The position numbers and the translations under genes were made by a program. A stretch of DNA of 64,000 nucleotides. Source: Neolewinella litorea (lineage in GTDB: Bacteria; Bacteroidota; Bacteroidia; Chitinophagales; Saprospiraceae). Of this stretch, positions 1 through 7,827 are shown piece after piece. How positions within the stretch are numbered: the stretch's first letter is position 1; the number at the start of each line of letters is the position of its first letter. The stretch spans positions 501 through 64,500 of the forward strand of contig NZ_SRSF01000001.1 of the NCBI RefSeq assembly GCF_004803465.1. Direction: 5' to 3'. The notes beneath the pieces were generated by a model. That model had not been told where the DNA came from. It worked only from the letters and a program-made list of their open reading frames with translations, and searched no databases.

Positions 1-10
1 GGACAAAGAC

Positions 11-122
11 TTTGGTGGCTATTGCGGGCAGGATCACCTCTTACCATTCCGAACAGAGAAGTTAAGCTGCCCAGCGCCGATGGTACTTGGGCTTGACCCC
101 GGGAGAGTAGGTCGCCGCCAAT
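11..122 (+). rRNA. rrf: 5S ribosomal RNA
   Basis: About 110 nt with a terminal helix formed by TTGGTGGC near the start and GCCGCCAA at the end. It contains the conserved 5S core (CCGAACAGAGAAGTTAAGC) and the loop sequence GGGAGAGTAGGTCGCCGCC. It is probably the last gene of an rRNA operon whose 16S and 23S genes lie upstream, outside the window. Ends were placed by pairing and may be off by a few bases. Confidence 0.95.
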
Positions 123-130
123 TTTTTCTG

Positions 131-163
131 AAAGCCTCACCGCGACCCCGCGGTGGGGCTTTC
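131..163 (+). terminator. Hairpin after 5S rRNA, probable terminator
   Basis: A 14-base stem (AAAGCCTCACCGCG / CGCGGTGGGGCTTT, G-U pairs allowed) with an ACCC loop lies 9 nt after the 5S gene. The trailing T run is short, but the position and stem strength fit the end of the rRNA transcript. Confidence 0.7.
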
Positions 164-177
164 TCCGTTGGTACAAC

Positions 178-353
178 GCGGTCTCCCGACCGCGCCAGCA
201 CCACGCGGTCGCCGACCGCGCCAGTACAACGCGGTCTTCCGACCGCGCCAGCACAATGCGGTCTCCAGACCGCGGTAGTACAATGCGGTCTCCAGACCGC
301 GAAAGAAAAATGCGGTCTCAGACCGCGAAAAACGCAAGCGGTCTAATACCGCG
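178..353. repeat. Tandem array of seven palindromic 26-27 bp units
   Basis: Seven copies of a GCGGTC-(3-4 nt)-GACCGC hairpin start at about 178, 205, 231, 258, 285, 312 and 338, a period of 26-27 bp. The linkers are similar (CAGTACAA-like, then GAAAGAAAAA). The middle and late units extend the stem to GCGGTCT..AGACCGC; the last unit is degenerate (GCGGTCTAATACCGC). Both strands have open frames across it, but these only reflect the repeat period. The array lies between the rRNA terminator and the subtilase gene. Function unknown. Confidence 0.9.
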
Positions 354-399
354 CCACCCCAGCCACCAAAACCCCCCGCCACTCCCCAGCGTTGGATAA

Positions 400-1968
400 A
401 TGACCTACGTCGATTATCCCACCCCCCGCCGCAGGCAAAGCCCTATATTTAAGAAAATCTATCGTTCCATGCTTCTGCTCACCGCCCTCGCCCTGTCAAT
501 CTGGTTCTGGCGCCGAAACCTGAAGGACGCATTCCTGTGGATGACGCTGACCTACCTCGGGGTGGGACTTATCGCCTGGGCGGATTTCAGCTCCGTTTCC
601 GTAGCCGCCAATGCCTTCCCGAAGATCCTCAAGGATTTCATTATGCTCGGCATGGTAGGCTTCGTGCAGTCTATGGCGGTCCGCAAACAGATTTCCGTGT
701 GGAGCGCGGTTATCCTCATCTTCGCCATGTTCGCCGCCGTTCATTACCTGGAGCAGTTGATTGAAGTGGAGGAGGGAAAAGCTTTAACCCAGAAAGATAT
801 TCCTGCGGCCATCAGTCAGTTGGTAGAGGTAAAGGAGGGTGCCACCTTCGATGAACTGGAGGACTTCGCCGCGCGGCAGAGATTGGAGCTGGAGCGGGCA
901 TTCTTCCCGGAAGCAGCCTCCGAAACCTTGCTCGATAACTACTTCGTCCTGTCAGGCACGCCGGCCAATTCGGATTGGGAAGCCGCACTTGCCACCCTCC
1001 CCACGGTAACCTACTGGGAGCCTAATGAGACCATCCAGGTGGAACCGTTCATCGATCCCGTTGAAACAAAAATCCCCGCAACGACCAATTCGCTGAGCAT
1101 CAACGATCCTTTCACGAGTGAGCAGTGGGCTATGGAAGTGTTGCACATGGACGAATACTACCAGCTGCTGCACCGCCAAACGCCGCGCAAGATGGCCCGG
1201 GTGGTCATCCTCGACACCGGGATAGACGGAGATCACGAGGACCTCGTTGACAATTACACCTCCATAGAAAGCAAATACGATAACGACCCACACGGACACG
1301 GGACCCACTGCGCGGGTATCGCTGCCGGCGTAACCAATAATGGACTGGGTATTGGCAGTCTTGCCGGATCGGGCGACAGCCCCTTCGTGGCGGTAAGTTC
1401 CGTAAAGGTGCTCAGCTCAGGAGGTATGGGCACCCAAAAAACAATCATCGCCGGCATCATCGAGGCGGTTGATGAAGGAGCCGACGTAGTCTCCCTTAGC
1501 CTCGGAGGCCGCAGCACGCAGAGTAGCCAGCGGGCCTACAGCGCGGCCGTGGAGTACGCACACAAGCGGGGAGCCATCGTAGTAGCTGCGGCGGGCAATT
1601 CCAATCGCGACGCCAAAGACTTCGCACCCGCGAACGCCAAAGGCATCATCACGGTCAGTGCCATCGACCAGCTGTTGCTGCGGGCCCCCTTCAGCAACCG
1701 CACGGAAAACATCCAAATGGCCATCGCTGCCCCCGGCGTTGGTATCTACAGTACTATACCCGGGAATGGATACAAGAGTTACAGTGGTACCAGTATGGCC
1801 TGTCCTTTCGTGGCAGGACTGCTCGGAGTCATGAAATCGCTGGATCCGGACCTGGATCATCGCCGCGCCTACGCGCTATTGCACAATACCGGTCGGGAAT
1901 CTACCGAAACCCGGATCACCGGCCGCATTGTGCAGCCGGCGGCCGCTCTCGCCGCACTTTTGCGGTAA
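400..1968 (+). CDS. Membrane-anchored subtilisin-like serine protease (S8)
   Basis: A 522-residue S8 peptidase. The catalytic triad is visible: Asp272 in VVILDTGID, His300 in HGHGTHCAGI and Ser465 in GTSMACPF, with oxyanion-hole Asn400 in AAAGNSN. The first 120 residues hold about four hydrophobic segments (near 22-36, 45-61, 79-94, 100-117) instead of a cleavable signal peptide. Residues about 165-220 look like an inhibitor-I9 type propeptide (ending TVTYWEPNETIQV), as expected just before a subtilase domain. I infer a protease tethered to the inner membrane with its catalytic domain outside. Substrate unknown. The gene starts after the palindrome array and has no obvious partner. Confidence 0.9.
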   Translation: MTYVDYPTPRRRQSPIFKKIYRSMLLLTALALSIWFWRRNLKDAFLWMTLTYLGVGLIAWADFSSVSVAANAFPKILKDFIMLGMVGFVQSMAVRKQISVWSAVILIFAMFAAVHYLEQLIEVEEGKALTQKDIPAAISQLVEVKEGATFDELEDFAARQRLELERAFFPEAASETLLDNYFVLSGTPANSDWEAALATLPTVTYWEPNETIQVEPFIDPVETKIPATTNSLSINDPFTSEQWAMEVLHMDEYYQLLHRQTPRKMARVVILDTGIDGDHEDLVDNYTSIESKYDNDPHGHGTHCAGIAAGVTNNGLGIGSLAGSGDSPFVAVSSVKVLSSGGMGTQKTIIAGIIEAVDEGADVVSLSLGGRSTQSSQRAYSAAVEYAHKRGAIVVAAAGNSNRDAKDFAPANAKGIITVSAIDQLLLRAPFSNRTENIQMAIAAPGVGIYSTIPGNGYKSYSGTSMACPFVAGLLGVMKSLDPDLDHRRAYALLHNTGRESTETRITGRIVQPAAALAALLR

Positions 1969-1984
1969 TGCGTACTTTGACGCG

Positions 1985-2761
1985 ATGGATCTAGGACTAA
2001 CCGGAAAAACGATTGCTGTAGGTGGTGCTACCAGCGGCCTGGGTAAAGCCATCGCGGAAAGACTCATTCTTGAGGGTGCCACCGTTCTGGGCATTGCCCG
2101 AAGTCATCAGACCCTGGAAGAAATGCAGACCGTCCACGGAAAAGCTTTCATTCCGGTCATGGCCGACCTCTCCGACAGCAGAGCCGTGGAGACCGCGGCG
2201 ATCACCATGAACGATCACCAGATTACGGGCTGCGTACTGAATTCGGGAGGGCCACCACCCGGTCGGGTGCAGGAACTTTCCCTCGACGATTGGGATGCAG
2301 CCTACCACAGTACCCTCAGATGGAAACTCCAACTGACCCATGCTTTACTGCCATCGATGCGGGAGCGGGGCGGCGGCAAATTCATATACCTGGAGAGCGT
2401 CTCCATCAAGCAACCCATCGATAACCTCGTCCTGAGCAATGTCTTCCGGGCGGGTGTGGCGGGTTTTGTAAAAACCCTCAGTCGGGAGGAAGGCCCCAAT
2501 GGGATAACCGCAAACATAGTGGCGCCCGGCTACCACGACACCGATCGGATCAGCACTGTGCTGGACAAGGCCGCGCAACTGCAAAATATCGACCGCGGTA
2601 CCATCGAAAAGGAATTTTTAGCGGAGGTACCCCTTGGCGCCCTCGGCCAACCCAAGGATTTTGCCGGCATGGTGGCTTTTCTCCTGTCGCCGTTCGCCCG
2701 GTACATCACGGGTCAGACGATCACCATCGACGGGGGCATGGTACGTTACATTACGGGTTAA
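1985..2761 (+). CDS. SDR-family oxidoreductase with altered catalytic residues
   Basis: A 258-residue Rossmann protein. Start 1985 gives MDLGLTGKTIAVGGATSGLG, a standard SDR opening; an upstream in-frame start at 1928 would overlap the subtilase gene. The nucleotide-binding glycine motif is at 13-20, NSGG replaces NNAG near 86-89, and the C-terminus has the usual ITIDGG segment. At the active site Ser138 is kept, but the YxxxK motif reads S151-N-V-F-R155, so Tyr and Lys are replaced. A subgroup of SDRs annotated as FabG-like reductases shares this pattern; the substrate is unknown. It lies 16 nt after the subtilase and 9 nt before the next gene, so it is probably cotranscribed. Confidence 0.85.
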   Translation: MDLGLTGKTIAVGGATSGLGKAIAERLILEGATVLGIARSHQTLEEMQTVHGKAFIPVMADLSDSRAVETAAITMNDHQITGCVLNSGGPPPGRVQELSLDDWDAAYHSTLRWKLQLTHALLPSMRERGGGKFIYLESVSIKQPIDNLVLSNVFRAGVAGFVKTLSREEGPNGITANIVAPGYHDTDRISTVLDKAAQLQNIDRGTIEKEFLAEVPLGALGQPKDFAGMVAFLLSPFARYITGQTITIDGGMVRYITG

Positions 2762-2770
2762 GCGATTGTC

Positions 2771-3325
2771 ATGAATATATTCTATCTCGGCACTCCGGAC
2801 CCGGATTTTGTATCCGGTACTTGGGCAAAGCCGCCCCGGCCGCTCGAGTCGCAGCCGCTCTATGAGGTAGACGCGCTTTTCGTTTTTGCCGGTGCCGACC
2901 TCTCCCTTGAAGAACAGCAAATCTGCCAACTCGTGGAAAGAAGCGGCCGGCCAGTGGTGCGCGTAGGTGCCGTAAAGGTTCCCCTGCACCGGGGAGCTAT
3001 ATCCAATATTCTGATGATACGGGAATATGCCGTCGCCGATCAACTTTCCTTCAGGGCCTGGTTGGACAGCCGTCCCCGCACCAATTACCAGAGCATCGAC
3101 TGCTCTTTCTATGACCGGATAGAAGCGGCCATCGTTGCCGGTTTACCGATAGAGATCACGTTCCGGCAAGGCGACGGCGAAGTCACCTCTTTGAACTGCT
3201 CGTTGAAAGACAGGAAGACCATTAATAAGGAAGAATATGTCCAACTGGAAGGGGGAGAGTGGATTCGGCTCGACCACCTTGTTTCTCTCGGTGGAACCCT
3301 CGTAGCCAACGGTTGTACGGTCTAG
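2771..3325 (+). CDS. Conserved hypothetical protein, Rof-like C-terminus possible
   Basis: 184 residues, no signal peptide or membrane segment. The N-terminal half (YEVDALFVFAGADLS, PVVRVGAVKVPLHRG) is alpha/beta-like and not recognised. The last 75 residues (YDRIEAAIVAGLPIEITF .. then EEYVQLEGGEWIRLDHLVSLG) resemble the Sm-like fold of the Rho-binding antiterminator Rof/YaeO in spacing: a Tyr-rich helix, a beta strand pair, then IRLD. That is inference from pattern only. The gene follows the SDR by 9 nt and its stop codon overlaps the stop of the convergent antiporter. Confidence 0.7.
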   Translation: MNIFYLGTPDPDFVSGTWAKPPRPLESQPLYEVDALFVFAGADLSLEEQQICQLVERSGRPVVRVGAVKVPLHRGAISNILMIREYAVADQLSFRAWLDSRPRTNYQSIDCSFYDRIEAAIVAGLPIEITFRQGDGEVTSLNCSLKDRKTINKEEYVQLEGGEWIRLDHLVSLGGTLVANGCTV

Positions 3326-4593
3326 CTGGATCGCAGCGGCCGACCCATTTTTCGGTCAACCCAGTTCATGACCGGGGTCACGCTGAAGCCATGCAGGAAG
3401 ATGGATACCAACATGGTGAAATTGACGATCGACCAAATGCCGTCGATGGAAGGGAAGATTTCCGAGTTGTGGGCGTAGCTCAGATAGTACAGCGAACCGA
3501 CCCCGCGAATGCCAAAGTAACTGATGGCCAACTTCTCCACCCAGGGTAAGCGGGAGGGAAGGAAACTGATGATGCCCGCCAGGGGCCTGACCACCAGTAG
3601 CAAAGCAAGGCCTACCATGGCGCCCGCCCAGGTTAGGTCCATAAGCCCCCCAGTACCGATGATTCCGCCGAAGGCAATGAGGAATATGCCGAGGACGGCC
3701 TGTTCTACCTGATCGGCAGCCGCGTAACTCTCTTTTTCGGCCTCCTTGGCGGCGTCGTCGTGGCGGATGCGGCGGCTGGCTACCGAGGCCACGAAAACAG
3801 CCAGGAATCCGTAGCCTTCTACGATTTCCGTAAGCGAATAGGTCAGCAGGGTAGCGGCGAGCACGAAGAAGCCCTCTTCGATTTCGGTTTCCCGTACCTC
3901 CGCCATCTTGTCCTTGAATTTGAAGAAGATGTAGGCCATACCTTTTCCGATGGCGTAACCCATCAGGGCGCCCATACCCACGCGGTAGCCGAAGTCCCAC
4001 CAGGCCCACTGCATCAGGGCCGTTCCAACCGACTGGGCGTCCACCAGGGTGATCGCGAGGTAGACGAAGGGAAAGGCCAGGCCGTCGTTCAGCCCCGCTT
4101 CCAGGGTGAGTCCGAAGCGGACCTCATCCTCCGGGGCGTCTTCGTTCGGTGGCCCTACCTGCACGTTGGCCGCCAAAACGGGATCGGTAGGGGACAGCAC
4201 GGCCCCCAGCAGGATGGCACTGGCCGGGGCAAGGCCCACCCACCACCACCCCAGAAAGGCGACCGCCGCAATCGTAAGGGGCATGGCAATCCCCAAGAGA
4301 TAAAATCCCGCACTCCAGTTCTTAAATGAGGGCGTTCGGTCGAGTTTGAGGCCGGTGGCGGCCAGACTGACAATCACGATGAACTCCGTGATGTACTCCA
4401 TCAGCCGACGGTCGAGGCGCGCGTCCTCGGGGTTCATCAGGGGGAGTTCGAGCGGCAAGCTGAAAACCACAAACCCGAAAGCCACATAGATGATGGGCAA
4501 GCTCACCATCTGGTTGCGGATCAAACTCGGCAGGATGAAGGTGCCGAGTAACGCAAGGCCGGCCAGCAGCAAGAGAAGGATGTGTGTAGTCAA
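3322..4593 (-). CDS. Na+/H+ (cation/proton) antiporter, CPA1 family
   Basis: A 423-residue inner-membrane protein with about 12 hydrophobic segments. The CPA1 core is recognisable: AVLSPTDPVLAANVQVG, then LEAGLNDGLAFPFVYLAI, where the ND pair corresponds to the ion-binding acidic site. It should exchange Na+ (or K+/Li+) for protons, fitting a marine or salt-exposed cell. I chose a TTG start at 4593 (TTHILLLLLAGLALL) because it begins just before the first membrane helix; an ATG at 4701 would add 36 non-hydrophobic residues reaching into the neighbour's promoter. It is divergent from the PLP enzyme gene. Confidence 0.88.
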   Translation of the reverse strand: MTTHILLLLLAGLALLGTFILPSLIRNQMVSLPIIYVAFGFVVFSLPLELPLMNPEDARLDRRLMEYITEFIVIVSLAATGLKLDRTPSFKNWSAGFYLLGIAMPLTIAAVAFLGWWWVGLAPASAILLGAVLSPTDPVLAANVQVGPPNEDAPEDEVRFGLTLEAGLNDGLAFPFVYLAITLVDAQSVGTALMQWAWWDFGYRVGMGALMGYAIGKGMAYIFFKFKDKMAEVRETEIEEGFFVLAATLLTYSLTEIVEGYGFLAVFVASVASRRIRHDDAAKEAEKESYAAADQVEQAVLGIFLIAFGGIIGTGGLMDLTWAGAMVGLALLLVVRPLAGIISFLPSRLPWVEKLAISYFGIRGVGSLYYLSYAHNSEIFPSIDGIWSIVNFTMLVSIFLHGFSVTPVMNWVDRKMGRPLRSS

Positions 4594-4665
4594 TGCGGGG
4601 GTGGGGGATTTGTGTGGTTCAAACCACGGGAACCAAACTTGGTTCGTGAGCCACCGCACCTTGCT

Positions 4666-4672
4666 TACCTTG
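4666..4672 (+). promoter_or_regulatory. Putative -7 box before PLP enzyme gene
   Basis: TACCTTG matches the Bacteroidota -7 element TAnnTTTG minus one T, about 43 nt before the ATG at 4716. No clear TTTG-type -33 element was confirmed. Confidence 0.5.
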
Positions 4673-4715
4673 TCGGCCGGGGCACCTGCGTGCCCCCCCA
4701 AATACCAAAAAGCGT

Positions 4716-5858
4716 ATGGAATGTCTTGCTGATCTGTTCTCCCTGCAGCCGGGAGAGGCCTACCTGAATGGCGCCAGCCGCTCCCCCCAACTGAAGGCCG
4801 CCGCCGATGCCGCTCGCGCCGCCCTGCGCTGGCGGGAAGAGAACAGTGGTATGCCGATCGAGGCTTTTTTTGGTCCGGTTGAGCAACTGCGCCGGTCCTT
4901 CTCCAAGCTCATCAACGGAGAAGACCCCGACCGGGTGGCCCTGATTCCGGCGGCCAGTTACGGCATCGCTACCGCGGCCAAAAATCTCCCCCTGCGGCGC
5001 GGGCAGCATATCATCGTCGTGCAGGACCAGTTCCCCAGCAACTATTACGCCTGGCATCGCTTGTGCGCGGACGCGGGTGCCACCCTTCGGACGATCGCCC
5101 GACCCGATGGTTCCGGCACCTGGTCGGAGCGGGTACTGGAGGCCATCGACGAGAACACTGCCGCGGTGGCCATCGCCCAGTTACACTGGTCGGACGGGAC
5201 CGTTTTTGACCTTGAAGCGATCCGTGAGCGCACCGACGCGTTCGGCGCCTGGCTCATCGTTGACGGTACCCAGTCGATCGGCGCTTACCCCTTCGACGTG
5301 CAGCGGATCCGGCCGGATGCCCTCATCGCGGGGGGCTATAAATGGTTGCTCGGACCCTACGGCTGTGGCTATGCCTATTACGGGCCGCGGATGGACGACG
5401 GCATTCCCCTGGAGGAGAACTGGATCAACCGCGCGGGCAGCCACGATTTCACCCGACTGGCCGACTACCAGCACGCCTACCGCCCCCTGGCCGCCCGTTA
5501 CTCCGTCGGAGAGCACAGCAATTTCATTGCCGTACCCATGCAGCAGGCCGGTCTGGACTTGCTTAACCGGTACGGCCCTTCGGCCCTGCAAGCGTACACG
5601 CGGAACCTTTGGGATTCAATCGGTGGCGAATTGGGAGAATTGGATATAGAACTGTCCGGCGATCGCGCCCACCATTTAATCGGGCTACGCCTGCCAAGCT
5701 CCGTGAATATGGCGAGCCTTAAACAGGAACTAGAACGGCGCGACGTCTCGGTAAGCTACCGCGGTGACCTGGTCCGCGTATCACCCAGTTGGTACAACCG
5801 ACCGGAAGAAATGCACCGCCTCGCGGAAGCCCTGCGGGCGGCGGGTGGGAGGTCCTGA
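4716..5858 (+). CDS. Aminotransferase class V (cysteine desulfurase-like) PLP enzyme
   Basis: A 380-residue fold-type I PLP enzyme. The Schiff-base lysine is Lys209 in GGYKWLLGPYGCG and the pyridine-nitrogen aspartate is Asp183 in WLIVDGTQSIGA, where the TQS motif is typical of class V. The N-terminus (YLNGASRSPQL) matches proteins annotated as aminotransferase V or kynureninase/selenocysteine-lyase-like. I see no flexible-loop cysteine of the kind used by IscS/SufS desulfurases, so the substrate remains open. No sulfur or tryptophan genes are adjacent. Confidence 0.85.
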   Translation: MECLADLFSLQPGEAYLNGASRSPQLKAAADAARAALRWREENSGMPIEAFFGPVEQLRRSFSKLINGEDPDRVALIPAASYGIATAAKNLPLRRGQHIIVVQDQFPSNYYAWHRLCADAGATLRTIARPDGSGTWSERVLEAIDENTAAVAIAQLHWSDGTVFDLEAIRERTDAFGAWLIVDGTQSIGAYPFDVQRIRPDALIAGGYKWLLGPYGCGYAYYGPRMDDGIPLEENWINRAGSHDFTRLADYQHAYRPLAARYSVGEHSNFIAVPMQQAGLDLLNRYGPSALQAYTRNLWDSIGGELGELDIELSGDRAHHLIGLRLPSSVNMASLKQELERRDVSVSYRGDLVRVSPSWYNRPEEMHRLAEALRAAGGRS

Positions 5859-5945
5859 CTCGGGGAATGGCTTATTCCGCGCCAGTTGTCGCGTGCTTCC
5901 GGTGCCTGGTCGCAGTTACTGCAGCGACCCGAATCGGGCAAACAC

Positions 5946-5976
5946 AAAAAAGCCCCTCCACCGAAGTGAAGGGGCG
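5946..5976 (-). terminator. Rho-independent terminator of the 6005-6598 gene
   Basis: On the minus strand GCCCCTTCACTTCGGTGGAGGGGC forms a stem followed by six T. It lies about 30 nt after the stop at 6005 and may also stop transcripts from the plus-strand PLP enzyme gene. Confidence 0.85.
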
Positions 5977-6004
5977 AAACTTAAAGTCGATCATGCAAAA
6001 ATTC

Positions 6005-6598
6005 TTACTTCACGTCGAGGCGTGTGGTGTATGCGTTGATGTTGGGTGCGTAAACCGTTACGTAGTACTGGCCGGCGGGCAGTTTTTCGAGGTTGTAGGC
6101 ACGCTGGACGGTAGTGGTGGAGGTTAGCTCATCGTTGATCAACTCGTTGCCTACCTGGTCGGAGAGACTAACCTTGACGTTGCCGCCTTTTGGGTTGAGG
6201 TAGTTAATCGTAAGCCGGTCGTCGTCCAGTTTTACCCGGGGGAAGAAGTCGCGGGTGGCGAGAGCGGGGTCAGCCTGGATACCTTCCTGTTTGACGGTCA
6301 GGGGCTGAATGGTCTGTCCGAGCGCATCCTTTACCACTACGCGGTATTCGCCGCGGGGGAGGGCCGACAATTCAAACCGGGTATTGAGGTAACTGCCGGG
6401 CGCAAGCTGGGCCGTGTGGAGCACTAAACCTTTAGCGTCAATGATTTGTACAGTAGTTTGGTCCTCTACCGGGACGGCCGTCCGCATCGTAACCGTATGC
6501 GAAGTTGGGTCAGCCTGGACGATCAGGTCAATTGGATTGATCGATGCGAACAGTGATACGCTGAAGAGGATGAGAAATAGGGATAAAGACGTTTTCAT
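6005..6598 (-). CDS. Secreted protein with two T9SS-tail-like beta domains
   Basis: 197 residues from the ATG at 6598; the N-terminus MKTSLSLFLILFSVSLFASI is a signal peptide. The rest has two similar beta-rich repeats. Each reads like a Bacteroidota Por-secretion C-terminal domain: VQIIDAKGLVLHT..FELSALPRGEYRVVVKD, then VKVSLSDQVGNELI..YNLEKLPAGQYYVTVY. Known T9SS tails sit at the C-terminus of large cargo, whereas here nearly the whole protein is tail-like. Probably exported to the periplasm or surface; function unknown. It has its own terminator and is divergent from the AraC regulator across a 305-bp spacer. Confidence 0.8.
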   Translation of the reverse strand: MKTSLSLFLILFSVSLFASINPIDLIVQADPTSHTVTMRTAVPVEDQTTVQIIDAKGLVLHTAQLAPGSYLNTRFELSALPRGEYRVVVKDALGQTIQPLTVKQEGIQADPALATRDFFPRVKLDDDRLTINYLNPKGGNVKVSLSDQVGNELINDELTSTTTVQRAYNLEKLPAGQYYVTVYAPNINAYTTRLDVK

Positions 6599-6903
6599 GG
6601 TAAAAAATTGAGGGGTTGATAAATACTTTTCAGTTTTCGCGGTAACCGTAGATCGGCCCACCGCACATGATCAACTCCTTATACCACAAAGGTCGGGGGT
6701 CCCGGCCTCCATCTGAGCGCATAAATTGTCGAGGGGAGCGCACATATTGACCGGTCAGGAGGGCACGGATAAAATGTGCGCATTTCGGGATAATTGGCGG
6801 CTATCCCGCCCCGTAACCAACCCGTCGATTCGGGTGTTTTATCTCCCTTACCGGCCACCGCTTTCGGCCTTATCTTGCTTTTAGCCTTATTCAACCCCAA
6901 ATT
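6599..6903. other. Divergent intergenic region with inverted repeats
   Basis: This 305-bp spacer separates the tail-like protein from the AraC regulator. It contains a perfect 8-base inverted repeat, GCGCACAT (6738-6745) and ATGTGCGC (6774-6781), flanking a 10-base palindrome TGACCGGTCA (6748-6757). A -7 box TATCTTG lies at 6871. No coding potential was seen. Confidence 0.75.
6871..6877 (+). promoter_or_regulatory. Putative -7 box of AraC-family gene
   Basis: TATCTTG, 26 nt before the ATG at 6904, matches the Bacteroidota -7 consensus. Confidence 0.55.
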
Positions 6904-7806
6904 ATGGAGACTATCTCCCAGCCTGTTCGTGAAAGGGTTACACCCGTTCCCGGCACTTCTTTCCTGGTCAAGCACTACGCCGAACCGAAGAAGAGGGTCA
7001 ACAAACTCCCCAAGTGGCATTACCATCCGGAACTGGAACTGGTCTACGTCCGCGGGGGCCATGGCCGGCGCCACGTCGGCAGCCACATCAGCCACTTCCA
7101 GGATGGTGAGCTCATCCTGATCGGCTCCAACCTGCCGCACCTGGGGTTCACCGACCGCATGACCAATAATGAGACCGAGACCGTGGTGCAGTTTGCGCCC
7201 AGTTTCCCCAACTATGAATTCCTGGACCTGCCGGAACTGCGGAAGGTGAAGGAACTCATGCACCGTGCCCGCAATGGCATCAGCTTTCTCGGTACCACGC
7301 GTACCGTGCAAGGCTCCCGGGTGGAGCGCCTTATTCACCTGCCGCCCCTTGGCCGCCTCCTGCTGCTGGTCGACATCCTGAACGAACTGGCCCAGAGTGA
7401 GGAATACGAGAGCCTTAATGCCGAAGGGTTCCACCTAGAAGTAGAGACCCACGGCTACGAGCGGTTCAACCAGGTACAGGAGTACATCGGGGCCCACTTC
7501 GACCGCGACATTTCACTTGACGAGATATCCGGGGTAGCGGCCATGACCGTACCCGCCTTCTGTCGGTACTTCAAGAAGACAACCGGCAAGACCTTCGTCA
7601 CCTACCTGAACGATTTTCGCATTGTGTACGCCTGCAAACTGCTGGCTGACGACCACAGTACGGTACAGAACGTCGCCTTCGACAGCGGCTTCAACTCCGT
7701 CAGTCAATTTAACCGTGCCTTCAAGAAGCACACCGGAATGACCGCAACGGCCTACCGCAGCAAGTTCCGGCTGAACGTCATCGGACACATCCCGGGTTAC
7801 GAGTAA
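6904..7806 (+). CDS. AraC-family transcriptional regulator with cupin N-domain
   Basis: A 300-residue regulator. Residues about 35-80 form a cupin-like sensor (WHYHPELELVYVRGGHGRRHVG followed by GELILIGSNLPHLGF). The last 100 residues hold the two AraC helix-turn-helix motifs: ISLDEISGVAAMTVPAFCRYFKK and STVQNVAFDSGFNSVSQFNRAFKK, followed by GMTATAYR. In this family the cupin usually binds a sugar or small metabolite; the ligand cannot be told here. It may act on the inverted repeats in its own upstream spacer. The stop is 21 nt before the helicase start. Confidence 0.9.
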   Translation: METISQPVRERVTPVPGTSFLVKHYAEPKKRVNKLPKWHYHPELELVYVRGGHGRRHVGSHISHFQDGELILIGSNLPHLGFTDRMTNNETETVVQFAPSFPNYEFLDLPELRKVKELMHRARNGISFLGTTRTVQGSRVERLIHLPPLGRLLLLVDILNELAQSEEYESLNAEGFHLEVETHGYERFNQVQEYIGAHFDRDISLDEISGVAAMTVPAFCRYFKKTTGKTFVTYLNDFRIVYACKLLADDHSTVQNVAFDSGFNSVSQFNRAFKKHTGMTATAYRSKFRLNVIGHIPGYE

Positions 7807-7815
7807 GCCCCGCTG

Positions 7816-7822
7816 TATCTTG
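7816..7822 (+). promoter_or_regulatory. Putative -7 box 5 nt before helicase start
   Basis: TATCTTG ends 5 nt before the ATG at 7828. If used, transcription would start at or next to the start codon, giving a leaderless mRNA. Confidence 0.5.
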
Positions 7823-7827
7823 TGCCG

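Noticed and set aside
178-353. The palindrome array as a CRISPR
   Set aside because: Period of 26-27 bp leaves linkers of about 10 bp, far shorter than spacers, and no cas genes are in the window.
4594-4701. Extra 36 residues at the N-terminus of the antiporter
   Set aside because: They overlap the neighbour's promoter and precede a natural start right before the first membrane helix.
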